Shown: positions 16,445 to 26,151 of the stretch, in pieces | How positions within the stretch are numbered: the stretch's first letter is position 1 | Layout: each line of letters opens with the position of its first letter | Source: Candidatus Faecalibacterium faecigallinarum | GTDB lineage: Bacteria; Bacillota; Clostridia; Oscillospirales; Ruminococcaceae | Assembly: GCA_019119685.1 (NCBI GenBank) | Contig: DWWN01000060.1 | Location: 1 to 64,000, forward strand | Direction: 5' to 3' | Length of the DNA stretch: 64,000 nucleotides | Position numbers and translations under genes: made by a program | The notes under the pieces: model-generated | Database searches by the model: none | Told to the model about the DNA's origin: nothing | The model's input: the letters and a program-made list of their open reading frames with translations, nothing else

Positions 16445-17197
16445 TTACGCCGGTTTGACCGCCCGGACGGCGATAAAGCAGGGGATGCCCATTTCGTGCA
16501 ACCGGCCGGAACCGTTGGTGTCCTCGTAGAGGTCCGTCAGGCGGAAGCCGGCTTCCAGCTGGCCGCCCAGCTGCTCCTCCATGGTGTGGGAGAACTGGAC
16601 CCCGCTGTCGGTCTCCTGCAGCTCGCGCATCTGCTCCGGGTTTTTCAGGGGGTTGAAGGGCAGGCTGTAGATGACCCGCTCCTCGGCCTCGTCCACCGTG
16701 TAGCCGAAGCCGTTGTCGTAGCCGCCCAGCAGGACGCCGCCGGGTCTGAGCACCCGGTAGCACTCCCGGAAGATGGGGCGCACTTCTTCCACATAGCAGT
16801 TGGACACCGGGTGGAAGATCAGATCAAAGCTCCCGTCCGCAAAAGGCAGGGGCTTTGTCATGTCGGCCCGGACGATCTTTACAGCATAGCCTTCCCGCGC
16901 GGCCACCAGCCGCTCGCTCTCCAGCTGCTTTTCGGAGTAGTCCAGCACGGTGCACTCGGCCCCCAGCGCCGCGAAAATGGGGATCTGCTGTCCCCCGCCG
17001 CTGGCCAGGCCCAGCACTTTTTTGCCTTTCAGCTCCCCAAACCAGGCGTGGGGCACGGGTTTGGTGGGGGTGAGCAGGACGTCCCACTCGCCCCGCAGGG
17101 CCGCCGCATACTGGGCATGGGTGATGGGTACGCCCCACTCCCAGCCCTGCTCGACCCAGCGGTCGATGGCGCGGGCGTTTTCGTCTTGGTAGTTCAT
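16445..17197 (-). CDS. Class I SAM-dependent methyltransferase
   Basis: 250 residues from the ATG at 17197, which follows AAAGGAGCAAC. The Rossmann motifs are KVLGLASGGGQQ (motif I), DYSEKQLESE, DLIFHPVSNCYVE and RVLRPGGVLLGG. The family (Methyltransf_11-like) acts on small molecules; the substrate cannot be told. It sits 45 bases downstream of mrp, so co-transcription is likely. Its 3' UTR is repeat copy B. Confidence 0.88.
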   Translation of the reverse strand: MNYQDENARAIDRWVEQGWEWGVPITHAQYAAALRGEWDVLLTPTKPVPHAWFGELKGKKVLGLASGGGQQIPIFAALGAECTVLDYSEKQLESERLVAAREGYAVKIVRADMTKPLPFADGSFDLIFHPVSNCYVEEVRPIFRECYRVLRPGGVLLGGYDNGFGYTVDEAEERVIYSLPFNPLKNPEQMRELQETDSGVQFSHTMEEQLGGQLEAGFRLTDLYEDTNGSGRLHEMGIPCFIAVRAVKPA

Positions 17198-17242
17198 GGG
17201 TGTTGCTCCTTTCCGCGCCCGCTGCAAAAAGAGCAGGGCACG

Positions 17243-18067
17243 TCAGATCAGCTTCTGGACCGCGTCGGCGGCGCCCTCCAGGAACTCGCCGCCATACGTC
17301 TCGATGCGGCCCTCGTCGGCCAGTTTGGCCAGCTCGGGGTCGATGGGCATTTTGGCAAGCACCTTCAGGCCGTGCTTGGCGGCGATCTCCTCCACATGGC
17401 TCTCGCCGAACAGGGAGATGTGCTTGCCGCAGTCGGGGCAGACCAGATAGCTCATGTTCTCGATGATGCCCAGGATGGGAATGTTCATCATCTGGGCCAT
17501 GTTGACCGCTTTGGCCACGATCATGCTGACCAGCTCCTGGGGGCTGGCCACCACGATGATGCCGTCCACCGGCAGGCTCTGGAACACGGTCAGGGGCACG
17601 TCGCCGGTGCCCGGGGGCATATCCACAAAGAGGAAGTCCACGTCCTTCCAGACCACATCGGTCCAGAACTGCTTGACCGCCCCGGCGATGACCGGGCCGC
17701 GCCAGACCACGGGGTCCTCCTCGTTTTCCACCAGCAGGTTGATGCTCATGACATCAATGCCCATGCGGCTCTGGATGGGCCAGCAGCCCTGGCTGTCGGC
17801 CATGGCGCGGCCATGGATGCCAAACAGCTTGGGGATGGACGGGCCGGTGATGTCGGCGTCCAGGATGCCGCAGTGGTAGCCGCGGCGGCGCATGGCGCAG
17901 GCCAGCAGGGCGCTGGTCATGCTCTTGCCGACGCCGCCCTTGCCGGACACCACGCCGATCACCTTTTTGACGCTGCTGTTGGGGTTGGGTGCCTCATGCT
18001 GCGGGCCCTGCCGGCTGGGGCAGTCCAGCCCGCAGCTGGAACAATCATGGGTGCATTCTTCGCTCAT
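17243..18067 (-). CDS. Mrp/ApbC-type P-loop ATPase, iron-sulfur carrier
   Basis: 274 residues from the ATG at 18067. The N-terminal CTHDCSSCGLDC is Cys-rich; the deviant Walker A SGKGGVGKS is at about residue 41; FVDMPPGTGDV and the C-terminal CPDCG follow. Mrp proteins bind and pass on Fe-S clusters. An in-frame upstream start is rejected because it would precede a good ribosome site. Upstream promoter at 18154-18182. Confidence 0.92.
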   Translation of the reverse strand: MSEECTHDCSSCGLDCPSRQGPQHEAPNPNSSVKKVIGVVSGKGGVGKSMTSALLACAMRRRGYHCGILDADITGPSIPKLFGIHGRAMADSQGCWPIQSRMGIDVMSINLLVENEEDPVVWRGPVIAGAVKQFWTDVVWKDVDFLFVDMPPGTGDVPLTVFQSLPVDGIIVVASPQELVSMIVAKAVNMAQMMNIPILGIIENMSYLVCPDCGKHISLFGESHVEEIAAKHGLKVLAKMPIDPELAKLADEGRIETYGGEFLEGAADAVQKLI

Positions 18068-18153
18068 TCTTCTCTTTCCCGCGCCCAAAGGGCGCTGCCT
18101 CCTGTTCAGAATCATTTGCCGCACAGGTGGTCTCCCCGCGCGGTCTGTTTTTT

Positions 18154-18182
18154 ATGATACCACAAAAGCACGCACGTTACAA
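18154..18182 (-). promoter_or_regulatory. Promoter of mrp and the methyltransferase gene
   Basis: On the minus strand TTGTAA (18182-18177) and TATCAT (18159-18154) are 17 bp apart, with TGG before the -10. Confidence 0.75.
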
Positions 18183-18190
18183 GGCGACAT

Positions 18191-18224
18191 ACAACAAAGC
18201 CGCCGCACCCGAAGGCACGGCGGC
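18191..18224 (-). terminator. Likely terminator of the SpoIID-like gene
   Basis: The minus strand GCCGCCGTGC / GCGGCGGC stem with a CTTCGGG loop is followed by TTTGTTGT. It is about 200 bases past the stop, beyond the repeats. Confidence 0.6.
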
Positions 18225-18240
18225 AAACGCTGTATTTTTT

Positions 18241-18330
18241 CAGAACGGGTTCCGGGTTGCGGTGCAAACCACCAGCGGGTTCCGGGTTGTAGTGCAAACC
18301 ACCAACGGGTCCCGGGTTGCGGTGCCCTGC
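18241..18330 (+). repeat. Three tandem 30-bp units
   Basis: Units at 18241-18270, 18271-18300 and 18301-18330 share CGGGTTCCGGGTTG and GTGCAAACCACC with few changes. The third runs into the module at 18311-18428. No spacers and no open frame follow, so it is not a CRISPR array. Confidence 0.85.
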
Positions 18331-18428
18331 TTTTGCTTCGGGCGTCGCCGCGCCCTTGCAAAAGACAGACCGCGGCCCCTGTTCCGCTTCGGCTGTTTCT
18401 GCCGCAGGCAGCGCCTCAGCTTCACAGC
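18311..18428 (+). repeat. Solo copy of the module inserted in repeat copy B
   Basis: It matches the inverse of about 16255-16370 through GTTGCGGTGCCCTG, GCAGACCGC-type, CTGTTCCGCTTCGGCTGTTTC and GCGCCTCAGCTTC blocks. It reads opposite to the neighbouring gene and overlaps that gene's stop codon. This suggests a mobile or recombining unit of its own. Confidence 0.7.
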
Positions 18429-19525
18429 CAGCCGAACAGGAAGTCCCACAGGTTGAACCCGCCGGAGGAGATCCTGCCGTCCGAGCTGTCCATCAGGGAA
18501 GCGCCGGTGTAGTAGGTGGAGAGGATCTGCCGGTAGTCATAGCCCCGCTCCTGGGCAAAGCCCACCGCGCCGCACTGGCTCATGCCCACCCCGTGGCCGT
18601 AGCCGTAATAGGCCATGGCGGGGGTGCCGTTGGCGTCGGCGGTAAAGTCGAAGCAGTACCGCGAGCTGACGAACTGGTTGAGGTAGCGGTAGCTGCGCCC
18701 GTTCACCACCAGGGTGTTGTACTGGACAAAGCCGCCCAGGCTCTTGTGGCTGGTGTCGGCGCTGACGTAGGGCTCGTCGGGGTGGCGGCTGTCGTTGTAC
18801 TCCAGCATCCGGTAGTCCTTGCCCACCACACGGCGCAGGATGTTGTGGTACTGCTCCTCATAGGGGCTTTCCACGCTCTGCAGGTAGGGCACATCGGTGC
18901 CCCAGGCATCCCTGGCCGAGCAGGTGCCGTAGACGCCGGTCTGGGTGTTATAGCCGCCGCTGCAGGAAAACACCGCGTCGCAGACCGAATAGCCGCTGCC
19001 GGTGTCGTAGACCAGGATGAGGTCCGCCACTTCCTTGATGGCCTTTTCCATCTGCTTGCGGGTGGAGGACGGGATCTGGTTCACCGGGGTGTAGGTCAGG
19101 GCGTTGGCCGAGGACCCGTACTGGTTTTGATATTCCAGATACGAATGGATGGCGATGGCCTGCGCCTTCCATGCCTCGGCGGCGGCGCGGTCGGAAATTT
19201 CGGCAAAGTTGCCGATGGAGCCCAGCTCGGTGTAGGTGATGCCCACCAGGCAGTCCACCAGATTCAGCCGGATGTTCCGTCGCAGGCCCTGGCCCTTGAC
19301 GTTGAGGTAATCCACCGTGATCTTGTCCTTGCCGCCCAGACCCAGCAGGTCCAGCAGCCACTGGATGCAGTTTTCCTGCTCCAGCTCCTGCGAGACGGGC
19401 ACCTGCGCGGTGTCCGCCCCGCCGATGGTGTCGGCGGCCAGGGCCTGGGGGGCTGCCGCAAAGACGAGGGCCCCGGCCAGCGCCAGGGACGCCAGCCGCT
19501 TTGCCATGTGCGTTTTGATCTTCAA
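18422..19525 (-). CDS. SpoIID/LytB-domain secreted protein
   Basis: 367 residues. A signal peptide (MAKRLASLALAGALVFAAA, cut near QALA) is followed by a SpoIID domain with the hallmark YGHGVGMSQCGAVGFA near the C-terminus. SpoIID is a lytic transglycosylase that acts on denuded glycan during engulfment; LytB-type relatives act in vegetative walls. The likely start is TTG at 19525 because GGAAGGTG is well spaced; ATG at 19507 is the alternative. The stop overlaps a repeat module. Confidence 0.88.
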   Translation of the reverse strand: MKIKTHMAKRLASLALAGALVFAAAPQALAADTIGGADTAQVPVSQELEQENCIQWLLDLLGLGGKDKITVDYLNVKGQGLRRNIRLNLVDCLVGITYTELGSIGNFAEISDRAAAEAWKAQAIAIHSYLEYQNQYGSSANALTYTPVNQIPSSTRKQMEKAIKEVADLILVYDTGSGYSVCDAVFSCSGGYNTQTGVYGTCSARDAWGTDVPYLQSVESPYEEQYHNILRRVVGKDYRMLEYNDSRHPDEPYVSADTSHKSLGGFVQYNTLVVNGRSYRYLNQFVSSRYCFDFTADANGTPAMAYYGYGHGVGMSQCGAVGFAQERGYDYRQILSTYYTGASLMDSSDGRISSGGFNLWDFLFGWL

Positions 19526-19555
19526 ACCAGTTCACCTTCCTGTATTGCTTTTATT

Positions 19556-19591
19556 ATGGTAAAGTGTACCATAACCCGTCCCTCAGAGCAA
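19556..19591 (-). promoter_or_regulatory. Promoter of the SpoIID-like gene with an overlapping palindrome
   Basis: On the minus strand TTGCTC (19591-19586) and TACACT (19568-19563) are 17 bp apart, with TGG before the -10. The palindrome ATGGTA-N5-TACCAT (19556-19572) covers the -10, so a repressor site is possible. The promoter overlaps the 3' end region of the CLC gene. Confidence 0.65.
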
Positions 19592-19600
19592 GGATGAATT

Positions 19601-20839
19601 TTAATCGGCTGCGTCCGGGTCCGGCAGGGGCGTCTGGGGGTAGATGGAGTGCCCGCCGTTGCAGGCGTAGGCCAGGACGCAGACCAGGAAGAAACTGCCG
19701 AAGTATTCCCCGCCGAACAGTTCCAGCCCCACCAAAAGGGGCGCGGCCAGCGTGTTGGTGCCGGCGGCAAACACCGCCGCATAGGCCAGCGCCGCCCCCA
19801 GCGGCACAGGCAGGCCCAGAGGCGCGGCCAGCACGGCCCCCAGACACGCCCCGATGGTGAACAGCGGGGCCACCTCGCCGCCCTGAAAGCCGGCTGCCAG
19901 GCAGACGGCGGTCAGGCAGAGCTTAGCCAGCCAGTCCCAGGCGTAGAGGCTGCCCCCTGCCAGAGCCGCCGCCGAAAGGCCCTCGCTCAGGCCGTTGTAG
20001 CGGCTGCCGGTGGCCAGGCCGAACAGGGCCACAAGCGCCCCCACCAGAATGATCCGCTGGTAAGCGTTCGGCATCCAGCGGCCGAAACGGTCTTTCAGGC
20101 CGTGGAGCAGGGCCACGAACAGCCGCCCCGCCAGCCCGCAGGCCGCCCCCAGCACCACCAGAGCGATCAGCGTTTCCACCGTGAAGGCGGGCACAGCCGC
20201 GCCCAGCACCGCCGTGGCCGGGCTGACCCCCAGCGCCCCGCTGACCGCCGAGGCAGTCAGCGCCGCCGTCACCGCCGGCAGCAGGGCGTCGTACTGGGCG
20301 ACGCCGGTGTGGAACAGTTCCAGCGCAAAGAAGGCCGCCGCCAGCGGGGTGCGGAACAGCCCCGCAAACCCTGCCGCCACCCCCGCGATCAAAAGCTGCC
20401 GACGGTCTTTGGGGCAAGACAGCGCCGGCGTCAAAAAGCCGGCCCCCGCCGCGGCGATCTGGACCGCCACCCCTTCGCGCCCGACGCTGGCCCCCAGCAG
20501 GTGGCCCAGCCAGGTGGCCCCCACCGCCAGCGGGATCAGCCGCGCCGGGACGTTGTTCCGGCGGCCGGCCGCCGCGTCAAAGACCAGGGCCATCCCCCGG
20601 CCGCACTCGCCGCCCCATCGGGCATAGACCGCGCAGATCAGCGCCCCGCCCGCCGGCAGCAGCACCAGCAGCAGCGGCCAGCGCTCCCGCAGGGCCGTCA
20701 CCGCCAGCACGCCGTGGCCGAACACCGCCGTCAGCACGCCGCCCACGGCCCCCGCCGCCGCCGAAAGCGCCAGCAGCAGCAGGACCCGCCGCGCCCCGGC
20801 CAGCCAGACCGGCGCCTTTTCCGTCCATTGTTGTTTCAT
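19601..20839 (-). CDS. CLC-family anion channel or antiporter, possibly fluoride type
   Basis: 412 residues, about ten membrane segments. The CLC gating-glutamate motif is GREGVAVQ (residues 120-127, Glu122) and the later filter motif is GGEVAPLF. The usual GSGIP chloride motif is replaced by GRGMA at 80-84. Loss of that Ser with Met nearby is known from CLC-F fluoride/proton antiporters, so fluoride export is a real possibility. No fluoride riboswitch is recognised upstream. ATG at 20839 is preferred (AAAGGA upstream); GTG at 20848 is possible. Confidence 0.87.
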   Translation of the reverse strand: MKQQWTEKAPVWLAGARRVLLLLALSAAAGAVGGVLTAVFGHGVLAVTALRERWPLLLVLLPAGGALICAVYARWGGECGRGMALVFDAAAGRRNNVPARLIPLAVGATWLGHLLGASVGREGVAVQIAAAGAGFLTPALSCPKDRRQLLIAGVAAGFAGLFRTPLAAAFFALELFHTGVAQYDALLPAVTAALTASAVSGALGVSPATAVLGAAVPAFTVETLIALVVLGAACGLAGRLFVALLHGLKDRFGRWMPNAYQRIILVGALVALFGLATGSRYNGLSEGLSAAALAGGSLYAWDWLAKLCLTAVCLAAGFQGGEVAPLFTIGACLGAVLAAPLGLPVPLGAALAYAAVFAAGTNTLAAPLLVGLELFGGEYFGSFFLVCVLAYACNGGHSIYPQTPLPDPDAAD

Positions 20840-20944
20840 CTTCCCCACAGTCCTTTCTCTGTTCGGGGCGTTTCGAGGCGCGCCCCGTTTACAAGCAGTC
20901 TACCACAATCCCCCGCGCCGGACAAGGCCGCCGGCAAAGTTTGG

Positions 20945-20981
20945 CAAAAAGAAAAGACCGCCAGCTGTTGCTGACGGTCTT
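20945..20981 (-). terminator. Terminator after tRNA-Pro(GGG)
   Basis: The minus strand stem AGACCGTCAGC / GCTGGCGGTCT (one mismatch) is followed by TTTCTTTTT. Confidence 0.85.
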
Positions 20982-20983
20982 TC

Positions 20984-21061
20984 TGGTCCGAGTGGCGAGA
21001 ATCGAACTCACGGCCTCTTGAACCCCATTCAAGCGCGCTACCAAAACTGCGCTACACCCGG
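20984..21061 (-). tRNA. tRNA-Pro (anticodon GGG)
   Basis: The minus strand starts CCGGGTG and ends CACTCGGACCA. The anticodon arm CTTGA-ATGGGGT-TCAAG gives GGG. CCA is encoded. A second proline isoacceptor besides the CGG gene at 5561-5636. Confidence 0.94.
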
Positions 21062-21102
21062 ATATCTGCCCCGGCCCGGTCTGAACCGGGGCGACGAATA
21101 GT

Positions 21103-21131
21103 ATTATACTCAGGCTGGGGCGGTTTGTCAA
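21103..21131 (-). promoter_or_regulatory. Consensus promoter of tRNA-Pro(GGG)
   Basis: On the minus strand TTGACA (21131-21126) and TATAAT (21108-21103) are 17 bp apart. A GC-rich leader hairpin (CCCCGG...CCGGGG) lies between it and the tRNA. Confidence 0.92.
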
Positions 21132-21140
21132 CCGCTTTTT

Positions 21141-24014
21141 TCAAATTTCTTCCAGACGGGCCTGTTTGTCCCGCTCCAGCAGGGGTTTGAGGTACTGGCC
21201 GGTAAAGCTGCCGGCCACTTTGGCCACCTGCTCGGGAGTGCCCGCGGCGATCACCTTGCCGCCGGCGCTGCCCCCCTCGGGGCCCAGATCGATGATATAG
21301 TCGGCGCACTTGATGAGGTCCAGGTTGTGCTCGATGACGATCACCGTGTTGCCCGCGTCCACCAGCTTTTGCAGCACCTCGATCAGGCGGTGGACGTCGG
21401 CGATGTGCAGGCCGGTGGTGGGCTCGTCCAGGATATACACCGTCTTGCCGGTAGAGCGGCGGGCCAGCTCATTGGCCAGCTTGACCCGCTGGGCCTCGCC
21501 GCCCGAAAGGGTGGTGGCGCTCTGCCCCAGCGTGACATAGCCCAGGCCCACGTCCAGCAGGGTCTGCAGTTTGCGGGCGATCTTGGGCTGGTTGGCAAAG
21601 AACACCACCGCTTCTTCCACCGTCATGTTCAGCACGTCGGCGATGGTCTTTTCCTTGTATTTAACTTCCAGCGTTTCGCGGTTGTAGCGCGCGCCCTTGC
21701 ACACCTCGCAGGGGACGTAGACGTCGGGCAAAAAGTGCATCTCGATCTGCAGGATGCCGTTGCCCTCGCAGGCTTCGCACCGGCCGCCCTTGACGTTGAA
21801 GCTGAACCGGCCAGGGCCGTAGCCCCGCATCTTGGCGTCCTGGGTCTGGGCAAACACCGCCCGTATGTCGTTGAACACCCCGGTGTAGGTGGCGGGGTTG
21901 GAGCGGGGGGTGCGCCCGATGGGCTGCTGGTCGATGCCGATGACCTTGTCCACATATTCCAGCCCGTCCACCCCGTCGCTCTTGCCGGGGCGGCTGCGGG
22001 CGCCGTTCAATTCGCCCGCCAGGGTCTTGTACAGGATCTCGTTCACCAGGCTGGACTTGCCGCTGCCCGAAATGCCGGTGACACAGGTGAAGGTCCCCAG
22101 CGGGAAATCCACCGTGATGCTCCGGAGGTTGTTTTCCCGGGCCTTGTTCACCCGCAGGCAGTGGCCGTTGCCGGGGCGGCGGGTCTGGGGCACGGCGATC
22201 CGCTTGCGGCCGGACAGGTAATCGCCGGTCACGCTGCGCTTGGCCTTGCAGATATCCTTGACGCTGCCGGCGGCCACGATCTCGCCGCCGTGCACCCCCG
22301 CGCCGGGGCCCACGTCCACGATGTAGTCGGCGGCGCGGATGGTGTCCTCGTCGTGCTCCACCACGATCACCGTGTTGCCCAGGTCCCGCAGGTGCTTGAG
22401 GGTGGCGATCAGCTTGTCGTTGTCCCGCTGGTGCAGGCCGATGGAGGGCTCATCCAGCACGTACAGCACCCCCGACAGGGCGCTGCCGATCTGGGTGGTC
22501 AGCCGGATGCGCTGGCTCTCGCCGCCCGACAAGGTCCCCGCCGAGCGGGCCAGGGTCAGGTAGTCCAGGCCCACGCTCTGCAAAAATTCCAGCCGGGTAC
22601 GGATCTCCTTCAGGATCTGCCCGCCGATCTGGCGCTGCTTGTCGGTCAGGGGCTCGGCGCCGCGGCCCTCCTCGCTGGCGCGGATAAAGTCCAGTTCCTC
22701 GCGGATGGACATCTCGCAGAACTGGCTGATGTTGACGCCCCCCACCGTGACCGCCAGCACCACCGGCTTGAGCCGCTGGCCCTTGCAGGCCGGGCACTTG
22801 ACCCCCGACATCACGCCGGCGATCTCCTCCTTGACCCACTCGCTGTTCGTTTCGCGGAAGCGGCGCTCCAGGTTCTCCACGATACCCTCGAATTCGCCGT
22901 AATATTTGCCGCTGCCGAACTCGTTGGTCCGGTGCAGCTCCAGCTTTTCGCCGTTGGTGCCGTAGAGCAGGGCGTTGCGCGCCTCGGTGGAAAAGTCCCG
23001 CAGAGGGGTGTCCAGGGTGAAGCCGTACCGCTTGCCCAGGGCGAGGTAGTACATCTCGCTCACCGAGCCCTCGGCGTAATACCAGCCGCTGGCCTTGATG
23101 GCCCCCTGCCGGATGGACAGGCTGCGGTTGGGGATGATGCGGTCCTCGTCCACTTTCATGAAGATGCCCAGGCCGGTGCACTTGTCGCAGGCGCCCTGAG
23201 GGTTGTTGAAGGAGAACAGCCGCGGGGTCAGCTCGCTGATCGAGACGCCGTGCTCCGGGCAGGCGAAGTTCTGGCTGAAGGTCATGGTCTCGCCGCCGAT
23301 CACCTCCACTTCGGCCACCCCGCCGGTCAGGCTGAGGGCCGTTTCCAGGCTGTCGGCCAGGCGGCTGCGCACCCCGTCCCGGATGACCAGGCGGTCCACC
23401 ACCACCTCGACGGTGTGCTTGATGTTCTTTTCCAGGGTGATCTCCTCGTCCAGGTCGTAGAGGCTGCCGTCCACCTTGACGCGGGTATAGCCGGCCCGCC
23501 GGGCGGCGTCCAGCTCCTTCTGCTGGGTGCCCTTGCGCTGGCGGACCACCGGGGCCAGCACCTGGAAGCGTGTTCCCTCCTCCAGTTTGAGGACGGCGTC
23601 CACCATCTCGTCCACGCTCTGCTGGCTGATGACCCGGCCGCAGACCGGGCAGTGGGGCACGCCGATGCGGGCGTACAGCAGGCGGAGGTAGTCGTAGATC
23701 TCGGTCACGGTGCCCACCGTGGAGCGGGGGTTGTGGCTGGTGGTCTTCTGGTCGATGGAGATGGCCGGGGAAAGCCCGGTGATCTCGTCCACGTCGGGCT
23801 TGTCCATCCGGCCCAGGAACATCCGGGCATAGCTGGACAGGCTTTCCACATAGCGGCGCTGGCCGTCGGCGTAAATGGTGTCGAAGGCCAGGCTGGATTT
23901 GCCCGACCCCGACAGCCCGGTCATGACGATGAACTTGTCCCGCGGGAGGGTCAGGCTGACGTTTTTCAGGTTGTGCTCCCGCGCGCCCTTGATGACGATT
24001 TTATCGTTTGCCAA
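21141..24014 (-). CDS. uvrA: Excinuclease ABC subunit A
   Basis: 957 residues, full length. Damage-recognition ATPase of nucleotide excision repair. Two ABC modules ([14 protein letters not shown] near residue 32; [13 protein letters not shown] later), signatures LSGGE repeated, and zinc Cys pairs ([20 protein letters not shown]). The start is TTG at 24014 after AAGGAAG. It overlaps the uvrB stop by 14 bases, so the two are translationally coupled. Confidence 0.97.
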   Translation of the reverse strand: MANDKIVIKGAREHNLKNVSLTLPRDKFIVMTGLSGSGKSSLAFDTIYADGQRRYVESLSSYARMFLGRMDKPDVDEITGLSPAISIDQKTTSHNPRSTVGTVTEIYDYLRLLYARIGVPHCPVCGRVISQQSVDEMVDAVLKLEEGTRFQVLAPVVRQRKGTQQKELDAARRAGYTRVKVDGSLYDLDEEITLEKNIKHTVEVVVDRLVIRDGVRSRLADSLETALSLTGGVAEVEVIGGETMTFSQNFACPEHGVSISELTPRLFSFNNPQGACDKCTGLGIFMKVDEDRIIPNRSLSIRQGAIKASGWYYAEGSVSEMYYLALGKRYGFTLDTPLRDFSTEARNALLYGTNGEKLELHRTNEFGSGKYYGEFEGIVENLERRFRETNSEWVKEEIAGVMSGVKCPACKGQRLKPVVLAVTVGGVNISQFCEMSIREELDFIRASEEGRGAEPLTDKQRQIGGQILKEIRTRLEFLQSVGLDYLTLARSAGTLSGGESQRIRLTTQIGSALSGVLYVLDEPSIGLHQRDNDKLIATLKHLRDLGNTVIVVEHDEDTIRAADYIVDVGPGAGVHGGEIVAAGSVKDICKAKRSVTGDYLSGRKRIAVPQTRRPGNGHCLRVNKARENNLRSITVDFPLGTFTCVTGISGSGKSSLVNEILYKTLAGELNGARSRPGKSDGVDGLEYVDKVIGIDQQPIGRTPRSNPATYTGVFNDIRAVFAQTQDAKMRGYGPGRFSFNVKGGRCEACEGNGILQIEMHFLPDVYVPCEVCKGARYNRETLEVKYKEKTIADVLNMTVEEAVVFFANQPKIARKLQTLLDVGLGYVTLGQSATTLSGGEAQRVKLANELARRSTGKTVYILDEPTTGLHIADVHRLIEVLQKLVDAGNTVIVIEHNLDLIKCADYIIDLGPEGGSAGGKVIAAGTPEQVAKVAGSFTGQYLKPLLERDKQARLEEI

Positions 24015-26064
24015 AGTATTTTCTTCCTTTTCTCTGTGTCTGTGCGTGGTTCTGGCGGCGTTCGGCCTCGGCGTCCGAGTCGGCGGTGGGGTTCTCGCCC
24101 CGGCGCAGCCGGTCGATCTGGTCCCGCAGGAAGGCCGCGTGCTCGAACTGCAGCAGCTTGGCCGCCTCTTTCATCTCCCGGGTCAGCCGCTCGATGGCTG
24201 CTTCCCGCTCCTTCTTGCCCATCCGGCGGGTGTTGGCCTTGGCGTTTTCGGCCTTGTCGCTGATCTCGATGGAGTCGCGTATCTCCTTGACGATGGTCCT
24301 GGGGGTGATGCCGTGGGCCTGGTTGTAGGCCGTCTGGATGGCGCGGCGGCGCTCGGTCTCGGTGATGGCCCGCTCCATGCTGTCGGTGACGGTGTCGGCG
24401 TACATGATGACCAGGCCGTCCGCGTTGCGGGCCGCCCGGCCGATGGTCTGGATCAGGCTGGTCTCGCTGCGCAGGAAGCCCTCCTTGTCCGCGTCCAGGA
24501 TGGCCACCAGGCTGACCTCGGGCAGGTCCAGCCCTTCGCGCAGCAGGTTGATGCCCACGATCACGTCGATGGCGCCGGTCCGCAGGTCGCGGATCAGCTC
24601 CATCCGCTCAAAGGTGTCCACCTCGTGGTGCATATATTTCACCTTGACCCCCTGGCCGGTGAGGTAGTCGGTCAGGTCCTCGGCCATCTTTTTGGTCAGG
24701 GTGGTGACCAGCACCCGCTCACCCCGCGCCACACGGGCGTTGATCTCACCCAGCAGGTCGGTGACCTGGCCCTCCACCGGCCGCACCGAGATGGGCGGGT
24801 CCAGCAGGCCGGTGGGCCGGATGACCTGCTCGGCCACCTGGGTGCTGTGGGCCTGCTCATAGGGGCCGGGGGTGGCCGAAACGAAGATGGTCTGGTTCAG
24901 CTTGCTCTCCACCTCCTCGAATTTGAGGGGGCGGTTGTCGAAGGCCGACGGCAGCCGGAAACCGTATTCCACCAGGGTCTTTTTGCGGGCGTAGTCGCCG
25001 CCGTACATGGCCCGCACCTGGGGCAGGGTGACGTGGCTCTCGTCCACAAACAGCAGAAAGTCCTTGGGGAAGTAGTCCAGCAGGGTGGTGGGCATACTGC
25101 CGGGGGCCCGCCCCGACAGCACCGCCGAATAGTTCTCGATGCCCTTGCAGACACCCACCTCGTTGAGCATCTCGATGTCGTAGTTGGTGCGCTGGGCGAT
25201 GCGCTGGGCCTCGATCAGCTTGCCCCCGGCGGTGAACTGCTTGACCTGCTGGTCGCACTCAGCCCGGATCTTTTCGATGGCGGCGGCCTTTTTCTCGGCG
25301 CTGACGATGTAGTGGCTGGCCGGGAAGATGGCCACATGCTTGACGATGTTCTGCTTGGTCCCGGTGACGGGGTTGAACTCGGTGATGCGGTCGATCTCGT
25401 CGCCGAAAAACTCCACCTTGATGGCCAGCTCGCTCATATAGGCCAGGTAGATATCCACCGTATCGCCCCGGACCCGGAACTTGTTGCGGATGAAATTCAC
25501 GTCGTTGCGCTCATACTGCAGGTCCACCAGGCGGCGGCACAGGTCCTCCCGGCTCATCTCCATGCCGGGGCGCAGGCTGATGACCATGCTGCGGTAGTCA
25601 ATGGGGTCGCCCAGCGAGTAGATGCAGGACACCGACGCCACGATGATGACGTCCCGCCGCTCAGACAAAGCCGCCGTCGCCGAATGGCGCAGGCGGTCGA
25701 TCTCGTCGTTGATGGCGCTGTCCTTTTCAATATAGGTGTCGGTGCTGGGGATATAGGCCTCGGGCTGGTAGTAGTCGTAGTAGGAGACGAAGTATTCCAC
25801 CGCATTTTCCGGGAAAAACGCCCGGAACTCGGTGCACAGCTGGGCGGCCAGGGTCTTGTTGTGGGCCAGCACCAGGGTGGGGCGGTTGCACCGGGCGATG
25901 ACGTTGGCCATGGTAAAGGTCTTGCCGCTGCCGGTGACGCCCAGCAAAGTCTGGCACTTGTCCCCGCGCTGGACCCCTTCCACCAGCTTTTCGATGGCCT
26001 GGGGCTGGTCGCCGGTGGGCTGGTATGGCGACACCAGTTTGAAGCGGTTTTCTTCTGTCGGCAT
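24001..26064 (-). CDS. uvrB: Excinuclease ABC subunit B
   Basis: 687 residues from the ATG at 26064, which follows GGGGGAG. DNA helicase-like subunit that verifies damage with UvrA and recruits UvrC. Walker [10 protein letters not shown] near residue 41, [10 protein letters not shown] of the beta-hairpin region, DESHVTLPQ, and a C-terminal UVR domain that binds UvrC. uvrC is not in the window. Confidence 0.97.
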   Translation of the reverse strand: MPTEENRFKLVSPYQPTGDQPQAIEKLVEGVQRGDKCQTLLGVTGSGKTFTMANVIARCNRPTLVLAHNKTLAAQLCTEFRAFFPENAVEYFVSYYDYYQPEAYIPSTDTYIEKDSAINDEIDRLRHSATAALSERRDVIIVASVSCIYSLGDPIDYRSMVISLRPGMEMSREDLCRRLVDLQYERNDVNFIRNKFRVRGDTVDIYLAYMSELAIKVEFFGDEIDRITEFNPVTGTKQNIVKHVAIFPASHYIVSAEKKAAAIEKIRAECDQQVKQFTAGGKLIEAQRIAQRTNYDIEMLNEVGVCKGIENYSAVLSGRAPGSMPTTLLDYFPKDFLLFVDESHVTLPQVRAMYGGDYARKKTLVEYGFRLPSAFDNRPLKFEEVESKLNQTIFVSATPGPYEQAHSTQVAEQVIRPTGLLDPPISVRPVEGQVTDLLGEINARVARGERVLVTTLTKKMAEDLTDYLTGQGVKVKYMHHEVDTFERMELIRDLRTGAIDVIVGINLLREGLDLPEVSLVAILDADKEGFLRSETSLIQTIGRAARNADGLVIMYADTVTDSMERAITETERRRAIQTAYNQAHGITPRTIVKEIRDSIEISDKAENAKANTRRMGKKEREAAIERLTREMKEAAKLLQFEHAAFLRDQIDRLRRGENPTADSDAEAERRQNHAQTQRKGRKYFGKR

Positions 26065-26119
26065 GGAACTCCCCCTTTTCGCCGCGCTTTTACAATCAAT
26101 GGTTGTCATTTCATCTCAA

Positions 26120-26148
26120 ATTATACCACATTCGTTTTCTTTTGTATA
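26120..26148 (-). promoter_or_regulatory. Promoter of uvrB-uvrA
   Basis: On the minus strand TATACA (26148-26143) and TATAAT (26125-26120) are 17 bp apart with TGG before the -10. No clear LexA box (CGAACRNRYGTTYG type) is seen. Confidence 0.7.
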
Positions 26149-26151
26149 GCC

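Noticed and set aside
18241-18330. Possible CRISPR array
   Set aside because: Three adjoining units with no spacers and no cas genes nearby.
20840-20983. Fluoride riboswitch ahead of the CLC gene
   Set aside because: No match to the known pseudoknot pattern could be seen; only a simple GC hairpin is present.
21327-24263. Long plus-strand open frame opposite uvrA
   Set aside because: Antisense shadow of uvrA, no start signal, no domain.
26065-26151. LexA box ahead of uvrB
   Set aside because: No CGAACnnnnGTTCG-like palindrome is visible around the promoter.
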